Below, one piece after another: positions 1 to 8,156 of a DNA stretch of 64,000 nucleotides. The stretch spans positions 1 to 64,000 of the forward strand of contig CAZQDJ010000001.1 in NCBI GenBank assembly GCA_964592275.1. The letters are read 5' to 3'. Source of the DNA: CANNBR01 sp964592275 (GTDB taxonomy: Bacteria > Babelota > Babeliae > Babelales > CAIQNR01). The notes beneath the pieces were generated by a model, which saw nothing but the letters and a program-made list of their open reading frames with translations, made no database searches and was not told the DNA's origin. Within the stretch, counting starts at the first letter, position 1. Every line of letters begins with the position of its first letter. Made by a program: the position numbers and the translations under genes.

Positions 1-8
1 CCATTCAT

Positions 9-35
9 CCCGGGCTTTAAAAGAACCCGGGTTTT
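9..35 (+). terminator. Rho-independent terminator of a gene left of the window
   Basis: The 6-bp palindromic arms CCCGGG (9-14 and 26-31), extended by TT/AA around a bulged C, enclose a short A-rich loop and are followed by TTTT. A plus-strand gene presumably ends just before position 1. Confidence 0.65.
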
Positions 36-95
36 CTGGTCATATAAATAAAAAGATAGACTTGTTTTGTTTAGTACTTCTGATAGCATATTTAC

Positions 96-145
96 GGGTG
101 CTCTTTGGTTTAGATTCCTAGTTAGACTCTAAAACTAAAGCACCC
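96..145. repeat. Long imperfect hairpin in non-coding DNA
   Basis: GGGTGCT at 96 and AGCACCC ending at 145 are outer arms of an imperfect stem of about 18 bp that continues inward to TTTAGA/TCTAAA, with a loop of about 13 nt. T-rich sequence follows on the plus strand. It could be a terminator or the remnant of a palindromic repeat. Apart from this hairpin, the pseudogene and the tRNA, I see nothing else in positions 36-635. Confidence 0.45.
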
Positions 146-188
146 ATTTCTATTTTTGGCAAGCCTATTCAGCTTTATCAGCATATGC

Positions 189-342
189 CTAGATCCTGAC
201 ATAAAAGACAACTTCCCATGGTCCCTGATCGGCAGTATGAGTACATTGGCCACTCAGATGTTCGCTTAATCTGCGTTCAACATCATTAGTTTTACCGATA
301 TAGTACTCCAGATTTACTCTGCAATGAATAGACGAAATACAT
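189..342 (-). pseudogene. Decayed GIY-YIG nuclease domain protein
   Basis: Read on the minus strand, an ATG at 342 opens MYFVYSLQS, like the usual start of small stand-alone GIY-YIG (UvrC-type) proteins. A shift of frame then leads into EYYIGKTNDVERRLSEH, the diagnostic GIY-YIG core with its catalytic Tyr and Arg. This frame runs to GPWEVVFYV and then meets a stop at 189-191. Beyond the stop, further family-like residues (AYADKAE) are readable, followed by another stop. The family usually has about 80-95 residues, so this copy carries at least one frameshift and a premature stop. It lies close to a tRNA-Arg gene. It is most likely inactive. Confidence 0.6.
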
Positions 343-361
343 AAAACGCTTCTCGAATAGA

Positions 362-438
362 TGGTGTGCCCGGCTGGATTCGGACCAGCGACCTACGGAT
401 TAGAAATCCGTTGCTCTATCCAACTGAGCTACGAGCAC
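362..438 (-). tRNA. tRNA-Arg (anticodon TCT)
   Basis: The reverse complement folds as a full cloverleaf. The acceptor arms are GTGCTCG/CGGGCAC with one G-T pair, the D stem is GCTC/GAGC, the anticodon stem is ACGGA/TCCGT with loop TTTCTAA, and the T stem is GCTGG/CCAGC. The anticodon TCT reads AGA. The 3' CCA is encoded (362-364). Confidence 0.95.
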
Positions 439-635
439 ACAAATTTTGAATCTTAAGAACTAAGAAGTCTTTAGTATAAGCCATGTACTATAGTTTTTCA
501 AATAACATTCATTTTAAATGAGTGCCGGTATTGCAAATTTTTAAACTTCTCTCTTTAAAAAACAGGGCAGATCGCTACACTAATACTACGTAAACAGAAA
601 GCACTAGTAAGATGTTTAAATAAAAAATTACTTGA

Positions 636-1112
636 ATGGATAGTATGATGAATAAAACAGTCACAGGTATTTACATGGTCATTCTTATGCAAGAAGACCT
701 CCAAAAAGGGATTGAGTTTTATACACAACTTGGGCTTAAAATGGTATTCCATATCCCTGGCAAATGGTGTGAGCTTGAAGTTGGGGGAATGAAAATTGGC
801 TTATGTCCTGCTCAATCGGTTGAAAAAGACAGGCATTCTGGCCTTGTATTTCAAGTTGCCGATCTTCAAGCAAGTTATGAAGCTTTCAAAGATTCAGGTG
901 TTACCTTTCTTAATCAGCCGGTTGTTGCAACTCATGGTATTATGGTTTCGTGTGCTGACCCAAGTGGGAATATGTTTGACCTCTATCAGCCGACTCATGA
1001 TAATGTAAAAAAAACTTTACAAGAAGCAGGTAAAATGTGTGGGGATGGCTGTAATTTTGATGCATCTCGTGGATGTTGTAAACAACCAAAAAATCCTGGC
1101 GGATGTTGCTAA
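636..1112 (+). CDS. VOC/glyoxalase-family protein with cysteine-rich tail
   Basis: The first ~125 residues fit the vicinal oxygen chelate fold. A beta-alpha unit (GIYMVI, then DLQKGIEFYTQLGLKM) is followed by CELEVGG, HSGLVFQVADL and the closing DPSGNMFDLYQP, typical of glyoxalase/bleomycin-resistance proteins. The last ~25 residues are unusual for the family and contain CGDGC followed by two CC pairs, a possible metal-binding or redox-active appendix. No strong Shine-Dalgarno is visible; ATGs at 636, 645 and 648 are all possible starts. The substrate cannot be read from the sequence. The gene is not obviously co-transcribed with glyA, which follows after about 145 nt. Confidence 0.75.
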   Translation: MDSMMNKTVTGIYMVILMQEDLQKGIEFYTQLGLKMVFHIPGKWCELEVGGMKIGLCPAQSVEKDRHSGLVFQVADLQASYEAFKDSGVTFLNQPVVATHGIMVSCADPSGNMFDLYQPTHDNVKKTLQEAGKMCGDGCNFDASRGCCKQPKNPGGCC

Positions 1113-1256
1113 AAACAGCTATTGCTCTTCTTATCACCCTCTTTCATTAAAACCTTAAAGAGCATTTTGTAGAGCTCAGAATTTACGGCGAGCAACAAAG
1201 TAGAATTGCTAGGCATAACGAGTGAAAAAATAAGATTATGTTTAAGGAAGATTACT

Positions 1257-2495
1257 ATGAGCCTCAAAAAAATAGACCCTGCCATAGCAATAATTATAGA
1301 ACATGAAGCCAATAGACTTGAAACAACGATCGATTTAATCGCTTCAGAAAATTACACCTGGCCTGCGGTGCTCCAAGCAAGCGGCTCGATTTTGACCAAT
1401 AAATACGCAGAAGGGTATCCTGGAAGGAGATACTACGGTGGATGTGTCTACATTGATGAAGTTGAAGATCTTGCTCGTCAACGTTGCGCCCAACTCTTTA
1501 ATGCTGAACATGTAAACGTACAACCACATTCAGGTTCACAAGCAAATATGGCGGTCTATTTTGCAGCGCTCAAACCAGGCGATACTATTCTTGGTATGAA
1601 CCTTGCAGCGGGCGGGCACCTTACTCATGGCTATCCAATAAACTTTTCTGGCACTTTTTACAAAAACGTTAACTACGGAGTAAACCGAGATACTGAAGCA
1701 CTCGATTACGAAGAAATTCAAAAACTCGCCCTTGAACATAAGCCACGCATGATCGTCTGTGGCGCTTCTGCTTATTCACAAATTATCGATTTTGAAAAAT
1801 TCGCAGCAATTGCACAATCAGTCGGCGCATTCTTACTGACTGACATCGCGCACATCGCAGGACTTGTTGCTACGGGGCTTCACCCTTCACCCATCAAACA
1901 TGCTGATTTTGTCAGCAGCACCACCCATAAAACATTACGCGGACCACGCGGCGGCCTTGTTATGTGTAAAGAACCATACGCACAACAGCTTGATAAAGCA
2001 GTTATGCCTGGACTACAGGGCGGACCATTAATGCAACAAATTGGCGCAAAAGCAGTTGGTTTTTTATATGCACTCCAACCAGAATTTAAAACCTATCAAC
2101 AACAAATCGTTGAAAACGCACAGACGATGGCTGATGCCTTCACAGCTCTTGGCTATCGCATTGTTTCAGGTTCAACAAAAAACCATTTAATGGTCATTGA
2201 TCTGCGCACCAAAAATATTACTGGCAAAGAAGCCGAAGAACTCCTTGGAAGCATTGGCATTTCCGTTAACCGCAACTGCATCCCCTTTGACCCACAAAAA
2301 CCTATGATCACGAGCGGCATCCGTGTAGGAACTCCTGCTATCACCAGCCGCGGATTTACCAAACAAGAAACTGAAGAAGTTGTACAGATTATTCATGATG
2401 CTTTACAAAAACGAACCGATATTCACGCACTTAATGGCTTAGCAGAACAGGTTCATCGCTTATGTAAAAAATTCCCTGTGTACCCAGGAATGTAG
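1257..2495 (+). CDS. glyA: Serine hydroxymethyltransferase
   Basis: This PLP enzyme interconverts serine and glycine with tetrahydrofolate and feeds one-carbon units to thymidylate and purine synthesis. Family signatures run the whole length: LIASENYTWPAVLQA near the N-terminus, YAEGYPGRRYYGG, the PLP-lysine segment TTHKTLRGPRGG, and GLQGGPLMQ. The product is 412 aa, normal for bacterial GlyA. An in-frame ATG lies 51 nt upstream, but the start at 1257 follows a good AAGGAAG Shine-Dalgarno and opens directly into the conserved N-terminus. The gene stands alone and is followed by a palindromic intergenic repeat. Confidence 0.97.
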   Translation: MSLKKIDPAIAIIIEHEANRLETTIDLIASENYTWPAVLQASGSILTNKYAEGYPGRRYYGGCVYIDEVEDLARQRCAQLFNAEHVNVQPHSGSQANMAVYFAALKPGDTILGMNLAAGGHLTHGYPINFSGTFYKNVNYGVNRDTEALDYEEIQKLALEHKPRMIVCGASAYSQIIDFEKFAAIAQSVGAFLLTDIAHIAGLVATGLHPSPIKHADFVSSTTHKTLRGPRGGLVMCKEPYAQQLDKAVMPGLQGGPLMQQIGAKAVGFLYALQPEFKTYQQQIVENAQTMADAFTALGYRIVSGSTKNHLMVIDLRTKNITGKEAEELLGSIGISVNRNCIPFDPQKPMITSGIRVGTPAITSRGFTKQETEEVVQIIHDALQKRTDIHALNGLAEQVHRLCKKFPVYPGM

Positions 2496-2541
2496 TAAGA
2501 ATAAAATAAAAACTTATTTTAAAATTAACATAGCCCTCCCG

Positions 2542-2775
2542 CTCGTCGTCCTCAGCGACACGAAAGCTGCGGCAGGGTACGCGGTACCCTGTTAGGCGAA
2601 GTGAGCGTAAGGATCCAGGATAATTGCACAAAAATCATTTTAGAAATGACCTGAATAATCCATTTCTTTAGATAAATTATAATGACTTCTGTGTAGTTTA
2701 TTTCTGGATCCCCGACGTTCAGTCGTTTGTCCGCGCATTCGCACGAGACAACCTCCTATCGCTGAGGACGACGAG
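2542..2775. repeat. Palindromic intergenic repeat element, copy 1
   Basis: A perfect 17-bp inverted repeat, CTCGTCGTCCTCAGCGA (2542-2558) and its complement (2759-2775), bounds this non-coding element. Nested inside are a perfect hairpin CAGGGTAC-GCG-GTACCCTG (2573-2591) and a GGATCCAG/CTGGATCC pair (2611-2618, 2704-2711). Positions 2716-2745 match the reverse complement of 3593-3622 in copy 2 with a single mismatch in 30. It fills the gap between glyA and the methyltransferase gene. I see no gene in it. Confidence 0.75.
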
Positions 2776-2851
2776 TGAAGAGAAAAAGTAGATTTAAAAT
2801 GCAATAGAACTTAGAAAAACAAATAATTTCTAACCTTAAAAAGGAGAATCC

Positions 2852-3550
2852 ATGAAAGCTGAATTTGACGATTACATAAAAGAATACCGAAAAGACCAAG
2901 ATAGTTACCTCAATGCTACAGGAGAATCAAGCGAGTTTTTCACCGTCTATAAAACGCAAAAACTCGCTGAATGGTTGCCTGAATTTTTTAAAGGCACTCC
3001 GAAAACTATTCTCGATTTTGGATGCGGCGATGGGTTAATGACCGAGAAAGTTCAAAAACAATTTCCAAAAACAAAACTTTACGGCTGTGACCCTTCACCT
3101 GAAAGCATTAAAGTTGCACAAAAAAATCACCCTGATATTACGTTTGAGATTTCTGGAGCAGATGTTTCCTGCTTTAAAGATGAACAGTTCGATGTCATTT
3201 TTGCAGCAGGAGTTTTCCATCACATCCCTTTTTCACAACACGCTGGTTACATTCAGGATCTCTATAGAATTATGAATAAAAATGGAGTGCTCGTACTTTT
3301 CGAACTCAATCCTTTTAATCCAGGAACACAGTACATTTTTAACACCTGTCCTATCGAAAAAAATGCGAAGATGCTCAATCCTCTCTATGCCCGAAACCTT
3401 CTCAAAGAATACGGCTCTCCAACGCTCAAGTTTTACAGCTTTTTCCCCCATTTTTTGCGCGGATTTAGATGTACCGAAAAATTCTTAACAAAAGTTCCTT
3501 TTGGCGGTCTTTACGCTACTTTTTTAAAAAAGGAATCTTCGAACAAATAA
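2852..3550 (+). CDS. Class I SAM-dependent methyltransferase
   Basis: The 232-aa protein has the Rossmann methyltransferase fold. Motif I is ILDFGCGDG at about residue 53, an acidic residue follows motif II (YGCDPS), and then come motif-IV-like FDVIFAAGVFHHI and a post-motif strand GVLVLFELNPFNP. This resembles the Methyltransf_11/25 group that acts on small molecules or lipids; the substrate is unknown. A strong AAAAGGAGAA Shine-Dalgarno precedes the ATG. The gene is a single unit flanked on both sides by inverted copies of the intergenic repeat, so it may have arrived or moved as a cassette. Confidence 0.85.
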   Translation: MKAEFDDYIKEYRKDQDSYLNATGESSEFFTVYKTQKLAEWLPEFFKGTPKTILDFGCGDGLMTEKVQKQFPKTKLYGCDPSPESIKVAQKNHPDITFEISGADVSCFKDEQFDVIFAAGVFHHIPFSQHAGYIQDLYRIMNKNGVLVLFELNPFNPGTQYIFNTCPIEKNAKMLNPLYARNLLKEYGSPTLKFYSFFPHFLRGFRCTEKFLTKVPFGGLYATFLKKESSNK

Positions 3551-3566
3551 CTTAATTTCCCTCTCA

Positions 3567-3733
3567 GTCATTCCCAGAGAAAGAGATTGTCACGTGCGAA
3601 TGCGCGGACAAATGACTGAACGGTATGGGAACCCAGACGTTCACTCCGTCTAGCTAGTGCCGTCCGCCGGCGCTCTTTCTGAGCTATGGCGTGATCTTCG
3701 ACACTACCGCGACTACCGTTCTCTGGGGATGAC
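3567..3733. repeat. Palindromic intergenic repeat element, copy 2
   Basis: The bounding inverted repeat is GTCATTCCCAGAGAA (3567-3581) with TTCTCTGGGGATGAC (3719-3733), one mismatch in 15. Positions 3593-3622 are the inverted near-identical partner of 2716-2745, on the other side of the methyltransferase gene. The terminal motif is shared with the copy at 22171-22299. The middle part (about 3660-3715) resembles the fragment at 6904-6956. Confidence 0.75.
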
Positions 3734-3741
3734 ATTGATTT

Positions 3742-4902
3742 TTATTTACTCATTAATCGGCGAATACGTAAGACTATCCTATCATACAACCCATGTTGAA
3801 GTGCCCATATAATTGAATGAATCCCGTAGAACGTTGCCGCGGTAAAAAAGCCGGTAAGGTAAGGGGCTACAGGAACAGTTACCAGACCAGGTAACGCACT
3901 AAACCAAATAGCAAGCCAGTAAGGAATTTCCAGGTACCATGGCTTACGATAAAACCAAGCGCACACTAACCCAATGTTTACGAACATCAGCAAGTAATAA
4001 AATAAGATTCCACCTTTTGCAAAAAGCATTTTGATAATAAATTGAGGATGCGTTTTACAAAGCCGCACAATTTCATCACGCAACGTATCTTCATACTCAT
4101 CAGAAAGATACAAAACCTCTGGAGCAACTTCTTTAACCTTATAAACAGAACAGCTATCACTATAATACAAGCCATAATCATTGGTTATAAATCCAAGCCC
4201 TGCATAAATATTATGCCAAAATGTATGCGCAACACGAGTAGATCCATGCTGAATGCCATGAGTATCAAGGTAGGCATTGCGTACATCAAGTGCTTTTTGA
4301 ATACCAAAGGAAGTTATCCCTGCTCCACACGAAAAGCAAAGTAATAAGACCAATGTTCGCAACGACCACTTGTAATATAACACCACAGCGCTTACAACTA
4401 CGATCCCTAATGCAGTGGCTGTATGAAGGCGCAAAAAATTAACACCAACCATTACAAAACCAGTGAAAAGACAATACAACGCCAAAGGCAAAATTTTCTT
4501 TTCCGAAAGCAATACAAAAAGCCATGGAACAAAACAAAGAGCAAAAAATGAAACTAAGTAAATGTCATACACAACATAACACACAGCCCCAACTCCAAGC
4601 GCCCCAATAACAGCAACAACTCGACTTATCCAATCTGTGCACAATTTCAAAAAACCAGTAATCGCTATCACAACCCCCAGACCAGTAAAAACTGCATAGA
4701 TCCACCAAATAGCTTGATCCAAAGAAAGATGGAACCAATCAACCAGTAAAGGAACAAAGGGATAGATCTCAGGATCACCGCCATAGCCATATTCTAAAGG
4801 AGCAATCGTCCCTTCAAAAAGACGTAATAAAAGCACCCCTGTAGTTTTAAACGCAGCTATGGTTTCATGAAAAAGCTCAAGGCGACACAACATTATATCC
4901 AT
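3742..4902 (-). CDS. Polytopic membrane protein, probable GT-C-type glycosyltransferase
   Basis: The 386-aa protein is almost entirely hydrophobic, with about nine or ten likely membrane segments. Between the first segments lies an acidic/aromatic loop (EYGYGGDPEIYPF), as GT-C enzymes have in the first periplasmic loop. I do not recognise a named family. The context suggests its job: it follows two GtrB-like polyprenyl-phosphate glycosyltransferases, and the upstream TGA overlaps its ATG (TGATG). In Gtr serotype-converting systems a GtrB makes the lipid-linked sugar and a polytopic partner transfers it to the polysaccharide in the periplasm. This gene is a good candidate for that partner, but the assignment is by context. 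It is the last gene of the minus-strand cluster. Confidence 0.6.
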   Translation of the reverse strand: MDIMLCRLELFHETIAAFKTTGVLLLRLFEGTIAPLEYGYGGDPEIYPFVPLLVDWFHLSLDQAIWWIYAVFTGLGVVIAITGFLKLCTDWISRVVAVIGALGVGAVCYVVYDIYLVSFFALCFVPWLFVLLSEKKILPLALYCLFTGFVMVGVNFLRLHTATALGIVVVSAVVLYYKWSLRTLVLLLCFSCGAGITSFGIQKALDVRNAYLDTHGIQHGSTRVAHTFWHNIYAGLGFITNDYGLYYSDSCSVYKVKEVAPEVLYLSDEYEDTLRDEIVRLCKTHPQFIIKMLFAKGGILFYYLLMFVNIGLVCAWFYRKPWYLEIPYWLAIWFSALPGLVTVPVAPYLTGFFTAATFYGIHSIIWALQHGLYDRIVLRIRRLMSK

Positions 4903-5846
4903 CAATTTCCTTTGAACTTAGTTCCCATTGTTTCCTCCGTAATATAGAGAGGTCTATTTCTTTGTTGGTCATACATTCTTCCAATGTATTCCCCTAAAAG
5001 CCACATCAACAAAAACTGAACTCCCATAAAAATATAGACAACCGTTACCAGCCATTTAAAAAGTGGATAATAAACCCCATGCGATAACGCATCCCACGCT
5101 ATATATAAAAACATTAACGAGCCGGTAAGAATTACAAATATCCCCATAAAAGCCGCAATCCGCAGAGGGAATAATGAAAACCCAGAAAGACCATCAAAAG
5201 CCAATTTTAAAAGCTTTGCCCAGCCGTAACCAGAAACCCCAGCTTCTCTTTCTTTGCGATCAAACGTTACATAGGCATGACTAAACCCTGTCCATGCAAC
5301 AATCCCACGCAAATAACAAGCTCGCTCACGACACAGCTGAATCTGCTCAAGAACTTTTTTATCGATTAAGCGAAATTCCCCCACGTGTTGAGGGATCGCA
5401 ACATCAGAAACCAAATATAAAAGTTTATAATAACAAGATGCGGTAAAGTCTTTCCAAAACCCATCATTTCTTGATCGCCTGCGAGCGTAAACTATGCAAG
5501 CGCCACTTTCCCATTTTGCTATCATATCTTTCACCAACGCAGGCGGATCTTGCAAGTCAGCATCAAGTGAAATAACTGCATCTCCTGTTGCATTATCATA
5601 ACAAGCTCGCAAAGCAATTTGATGACCAAAATTTCGCGTAAATGAAATCGCTTGAACACGTTCATCTTGAGAAGCAATCTGTTTAATAATTTCCCAGGAC
5701 GTATCCTTACTTCCATCATTCACAAAAATCATCTCAAAGCAATAAGAATAAGATAATTCATCACAAATTTCTGTAAGTTTTTGATATAAAAGAGCAAGGC
5801 TATCTTCATTATTATAGACAGGAATAACGAACGATATTTTTTTCAT
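4902..5846 (-). CDS. GtrB/DPM-like polyprenyl-phosphate glycosyltransferase (paralogue A)
   Basis: Family 2 glycosyltransferase of the GtrB/dolichol-phosphate-mannose-synthase type, expected to transfer a sugar to undecaprenyl phosphate on the cytoplasmic face. The GT-A domain starts FVIPVYNNEDSL, has FVNDGSKDTSW and then DADLQDPP carrying the catalytic acidic residues. Two C-terminal membrane helices (about 230-255 and 265-290) precede GEYIGRMYDQQRNRPLY, typical of GtrB. Its length of 314 aa is normal. It is very similar to the next gene upstream (paralogue B), indicating tandem duplication. ATG at 5846 is preceded by AAGGATGAGG. Confidence 0.9.
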   Translation of the reverse strand: MKKISFVIPVYNNEDSLALLYQKLTEICDELSYSYCFEMIFVNDGSKDTSWEIIKQIASQDERVQAISFTRNFGHQIALRACYDNATGDAVISLDADLQDPPALVKDMIAKWESGACIVYARRRSRNDGFWKDFTASCYYKLLYLVSDVAIPQHVGEFRLIDKKVLEQIQLCRERACYLRGIVAWTGFSHAYVTFDRKEREAGVSGYGWAKLLKLAFDGLSGFSLFPLRIAAFMGIFVILTGSLMFLYIAWDALSHGVYYPLFKWLVTVVYIFMGVQFLLMWLLGEYIGRMYDQQRNRPLYITEETMGTKFKGN

Positions 5847-5859
5847 ACCTCATCCTTAG

Positions 5860-6798
5860 TTAAATGCCAGATGAATCAGTTTTTTCTTCAATAATATAAA
5901 GTGGCCTGTTTTTTTGCTGATCATAAATTCTACCTATGTATTCACCAATCAACCACATCAACAAAAACTGTACTCCCATAAAAATATACGTGATAGTAAC
6001 AAGCCACTTAAAAAGCGGATATCGAGCACCGTGGAGGAATGCATCAAATGCAATATACATAAACATTAGTGAACCAGTAAAAATGACAAAGACTCCTACA
6101 AATGCAGCAATGCGCAGAGGAAACAAAGAAAAAGCAGTAACACCATCAAAAGCAAGTTTGAACAATTTTAACCAACTGTATCCTGACACACCCGCCACCC
6201 TTTCAGGTCTTTTAAATTCAACATACGTATGTTTAAAACCGGTCCACGCAACAATGCCCCGCAAATAACGGGCTCGTTCACGACACCGCCTTATTTCTTG
6301 CAAAACTCGTTTATCAATAAGCCTAAAATCCCCCACATTTTGTGGAATGGGAACGTCGGCGACATAATGTAAAAGCTTATAATAAAGAGAAGCGGTAAGG
6401 TCTTTTATGAATCCATCATTGCGTGAACTACGACGAGCATAGACTATGTAAAAACCCTGCTCCCATTTTTCTATCATTTCGTAAATGAGTTCTGGTGGAT
6501 CTTGCAAATCTGCATCCAAACCTATAATTGCATCACCACGAGCATGATCATACGCAGCAGTAAGGGCCATTTGAAATCCAAAATTTCTGCTGAATGAAAT
6601 TCCTCTCACCAGATGATCATCCTTTGCAAGATTTTTTATTATCTGCCAAGAATTATCAACACTTCCATCATCAACTAAAAGGATCTCTGCTCTATATTTT
6701 TTGGAAAAATGATCACAGATCGCCTTGAGCTTTTCATACAAAAGAGAAAGATTACCCTCTTCATTATAAACAGGAACAACAAATGATATTTTTTTCAT
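5860..6798 (-). CDS. GtrB/DPM-like polyprenyl-phosphate glycosyltransferase (paralogue B)
   Basis: This 312-aa tandem paralogue of the gene just downstream has the same architecture: FVVPVYNEEGNL, LVDDGSVDNSW, DADLQDPPELI, then two membrane helices and GEYIGRIYDQQKNRPLY. By eye the two are clearly alike over their whole length, with most differences in the first 80 residues and near the C-terminus. Both keep all catalytic motifs, so each may load a different sugar onto undecaprenyl phosphate. The intergenic gap to paralogue A is only 13 nt. AAGGATGT precedes the ATG. About 210 nt of non-coding DNA separate it from the GT4 C-terminal-half gene. Confidence 0.9.
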   Translation of the reverse strand: MKKISFVVPVYNEEGNLSLLYEKLKAICDHFSKKYRAEILLVDDGSVDNSWQIIKNLAKDDHLVRGISFSRNFGFQMALTAAYDHARGDAIIGLDADLQDPPELIYEMIEKWEQGFYIVYARRSSRNDGFIKDLTASLYYKLLHYVADVPIPQNVGDFRLIDKRVLQEIRRCRERARYLRGIVAWTGFKHTYVEFKRPERVAGVSGYSWLKLFKLAFDGVTAFSLFPLRIAAFVGVFVIFTGSLMFMYIAFDAFLHGARYPLFKWLVTITYIFMGVQFLLMWLIGEYIGRIYDQQKNRPLYIIEEKTDSSGI

Positions 6799-6903
6799 AC
6801 ATCCTTTTTGAGATTAAGCAGCATCACACTACTTGCCTTTTTTCCATCTCACATCGGTCTAGTTTTCTCTTTTTTAAGCAAAAAAGCAAAACCAAGCATA
6901 GCG

Positions 6904-6956
6904 CAGTCTCCTCCTTCGCTATTAAGCTTCGGCGTGACAGACTGCCGTAGCCTCGC
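6904..6956. repeat. Fragment of the dispersed intergenic repeat
   Basis: The stretch from CAGTCTCCTCCTTCGC to TGCCGTAGCCTCGC, including AAGCTTCGGCGTGA, aligns by eye with the middle of the element at 3567-3733 (GAGCTATGGCGTGA). No terminal inverted repeats are seen here, so it is probably a truncated or degenerate copy. Nothing else is seen in 6799-7009. Confidence 0.4.
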
Positions 6957-7009
6957 AAATGACACTAACAACCTTACACAAAGGTACATGACGTCGGTGG
7001 ATCTTCTTT

Positions 7010-7630
7010 TTATAACTGAGCATGATCAATAATTTTTTTCACATGCTGACGCCACGTATACTGATCAAGAGCTTTCTTACGTGCATTCATACCTATTTTT
7101 TTTCTATCAACATCAGACATACGTACACATAGTAAACATGCATTTACAAACCCCTGAATATCTAACGGATTAACCAAAAATCCAACCTGATCTGCAATCA
7201 TCAAATATTGGTCGTGTAAATCTTTACTATAAATTGCTGGACTTACAATCTCTGCTACTTGCTCAAGGTCCGATGCAATCACCGGTTTGCCCATACTCAT
7301 ATATTCAAAAAGCTTTGTAGGAGAACCAAAAAAACGTGTTCCATCATTATTTGATTGCGTTGGACATAAAAAAATATCGCATTGAGCAAGATATGCAGGA
7401 GCTTCTTCTGGAAGAATTTTTCCTGTAAAAGTAACGTATTCTAATAAACCCTGTTCTTGCAAAGAATATTCAAGTGACGCACGACCTATCCCATCACCCA
7501 TCAGAAGGAAATAAACATTTTTTTCAGCCGCAATAAGAACTGGGATAATTTTCTCCAAAACACTAATCCCATGCCACTGCCCAAAAGTCCCAATGAAACC
7601 GAAAGTGATTTTTTTACCTAAAGAATTCAT
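7010..7630 (-). CDS. C-terminal (GT-B, nucleotide-sugar-binding) half of a split GT4 glycosyltransferase
   Basis: The 206 residues correspond only to the second Rossmann domain of a GT4 enzyme. It begins with the domain-opening strand FGFIGTFGQWHG, continues with FLLMGDG and VTFTGKI, and carries the donor-binding loop FGSPTKLFEYMSMGKPVIASD with its conserved acidic residue. Domain one is absent. The matching N-terminal half is encoded about 12 kb upstream in transcription order (19536-20165), ending at NPNGVD, exactly where this half should continue. The ATG at 7630 lies 17 nt inside rmlC and has no Shine-Dalgarno, so translational coupling is likely; a GTG at 7642 is an alternative start. 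Both halves may assemble as a two-chain enzyme, or be remnants. Confidence 0.85.
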   Translation of the reverse strand: MNSLGKKITFGFIGTFGQWHGISVLEKIIPVLIAAEKNVYFLLMGDGIGRASLEYSLQEQGLLEYVTFTGKILPEEAPAYLAQCDIFLCPTQSNNDGTRFFGSPTKLFEYMSMGKPVIASDLEQVAEIVSPAIYSKDLHDQYLMIADQVGFLVNPLDIQGFVNACLLCVRMSDVDRKKIGMNARKKALDQYTWRQHVKKIIDHAQL

Positions 7631-8156
7631 AATTTTTAGCACGCATAACAGGCAAAAATGTAGAATCTTTTTCGCTCACTATTGGATTCTTGCATGGCCA
7701 TTGAATGTTAAGATCAGGATCATTCCAAACAACTCCTGATTCATGAGCTGCGTTATAATATTGCGTGCACTTATAATTCATAATGACCTCATCACTCAAC
7801 ACATAAAAGCCATGCGCAAATCCAGGCGGCATATATAATTGACGAGGCAGATCACTCGCAAGTACCAAAGAAAAATATTTTTGAAAGGTCGTTGAATAAG
7901 GTCTAAGATCAACTACTACATCGAAAATAGAACCTTGTAAAACGGTCACCAGTTGTCCCTGATTTTTTTGATAATGCAATCCTCTTAATACATTTTTTTT
8001 CGATACAGAAATATTATCTTGCAAAAAAGATTCTTGTATTCCCATTTCTTTATACTGATTTTCTCGCCAGCTTTCGTAAAACAACCCCCGCTCATCACAA
8101 TAAATCTTTGGTTTTATAATAACCAGTCCGTCAAAACCAGTTTGAATAGTATTCAT
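7614..8156 (-). CDS. rmlC: dTDP-4-dehydrorhamnose 3,5-epimerase (RmlC family)
   Basis: The cupin-fold epimerase acts on dTDP-4-keto-6-deoxyglucose. The 180-aa sequence has the family's F-DERG-F-E-W start (IYCDERGLFYESW), the catalytic-histidine segment NVLRGLHYQ, the strand PPGFAHGFYVLSD and MNYKCTQYY with the conserved Tyr. Its ATG shares one base with the rmlA stop (TAATG), so the two are coupled. It lies in the rmlB-rmlA-rmlC block, but the same cluster also has a ketoisomerase. Its product could therefore be rhamnose or another 5-epimerised deoxysugar. Confidence 0.93.
   Translation of the reverse strand: MNTIQTGFDGLVIIKPKIYCDERGLFYESWRENQYKEMGIQESFLQDNISVSKKNVLRGLHYQKNQGQLVTVLQGSIFDVVVDLRPYSTTFQKYFSLVLASDLPRQLYMPPGFAHGFYVLSDEVIMNYKCTQYYNAAHESGVVWNDPDLNIQWPCKNPIVSEKDSTFLPVMRAKNYEFFR

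Noticed and set aside
2496..2851. Possible structured RNA gene or riboswitch before the methyltransferase
   Set aside because: The hairpins are explained by the dispersed palindromic repeat, which has partner copies elsewhere. No known riboswitch core was recognised.
7010..7630. Treating the C-terminal half GT4 as a complete glycosyltransferase
   Set aside because: It has only the second GT-B domain and starts exactly at the domain boundary; a full GT4 needs about 370-400 residues.
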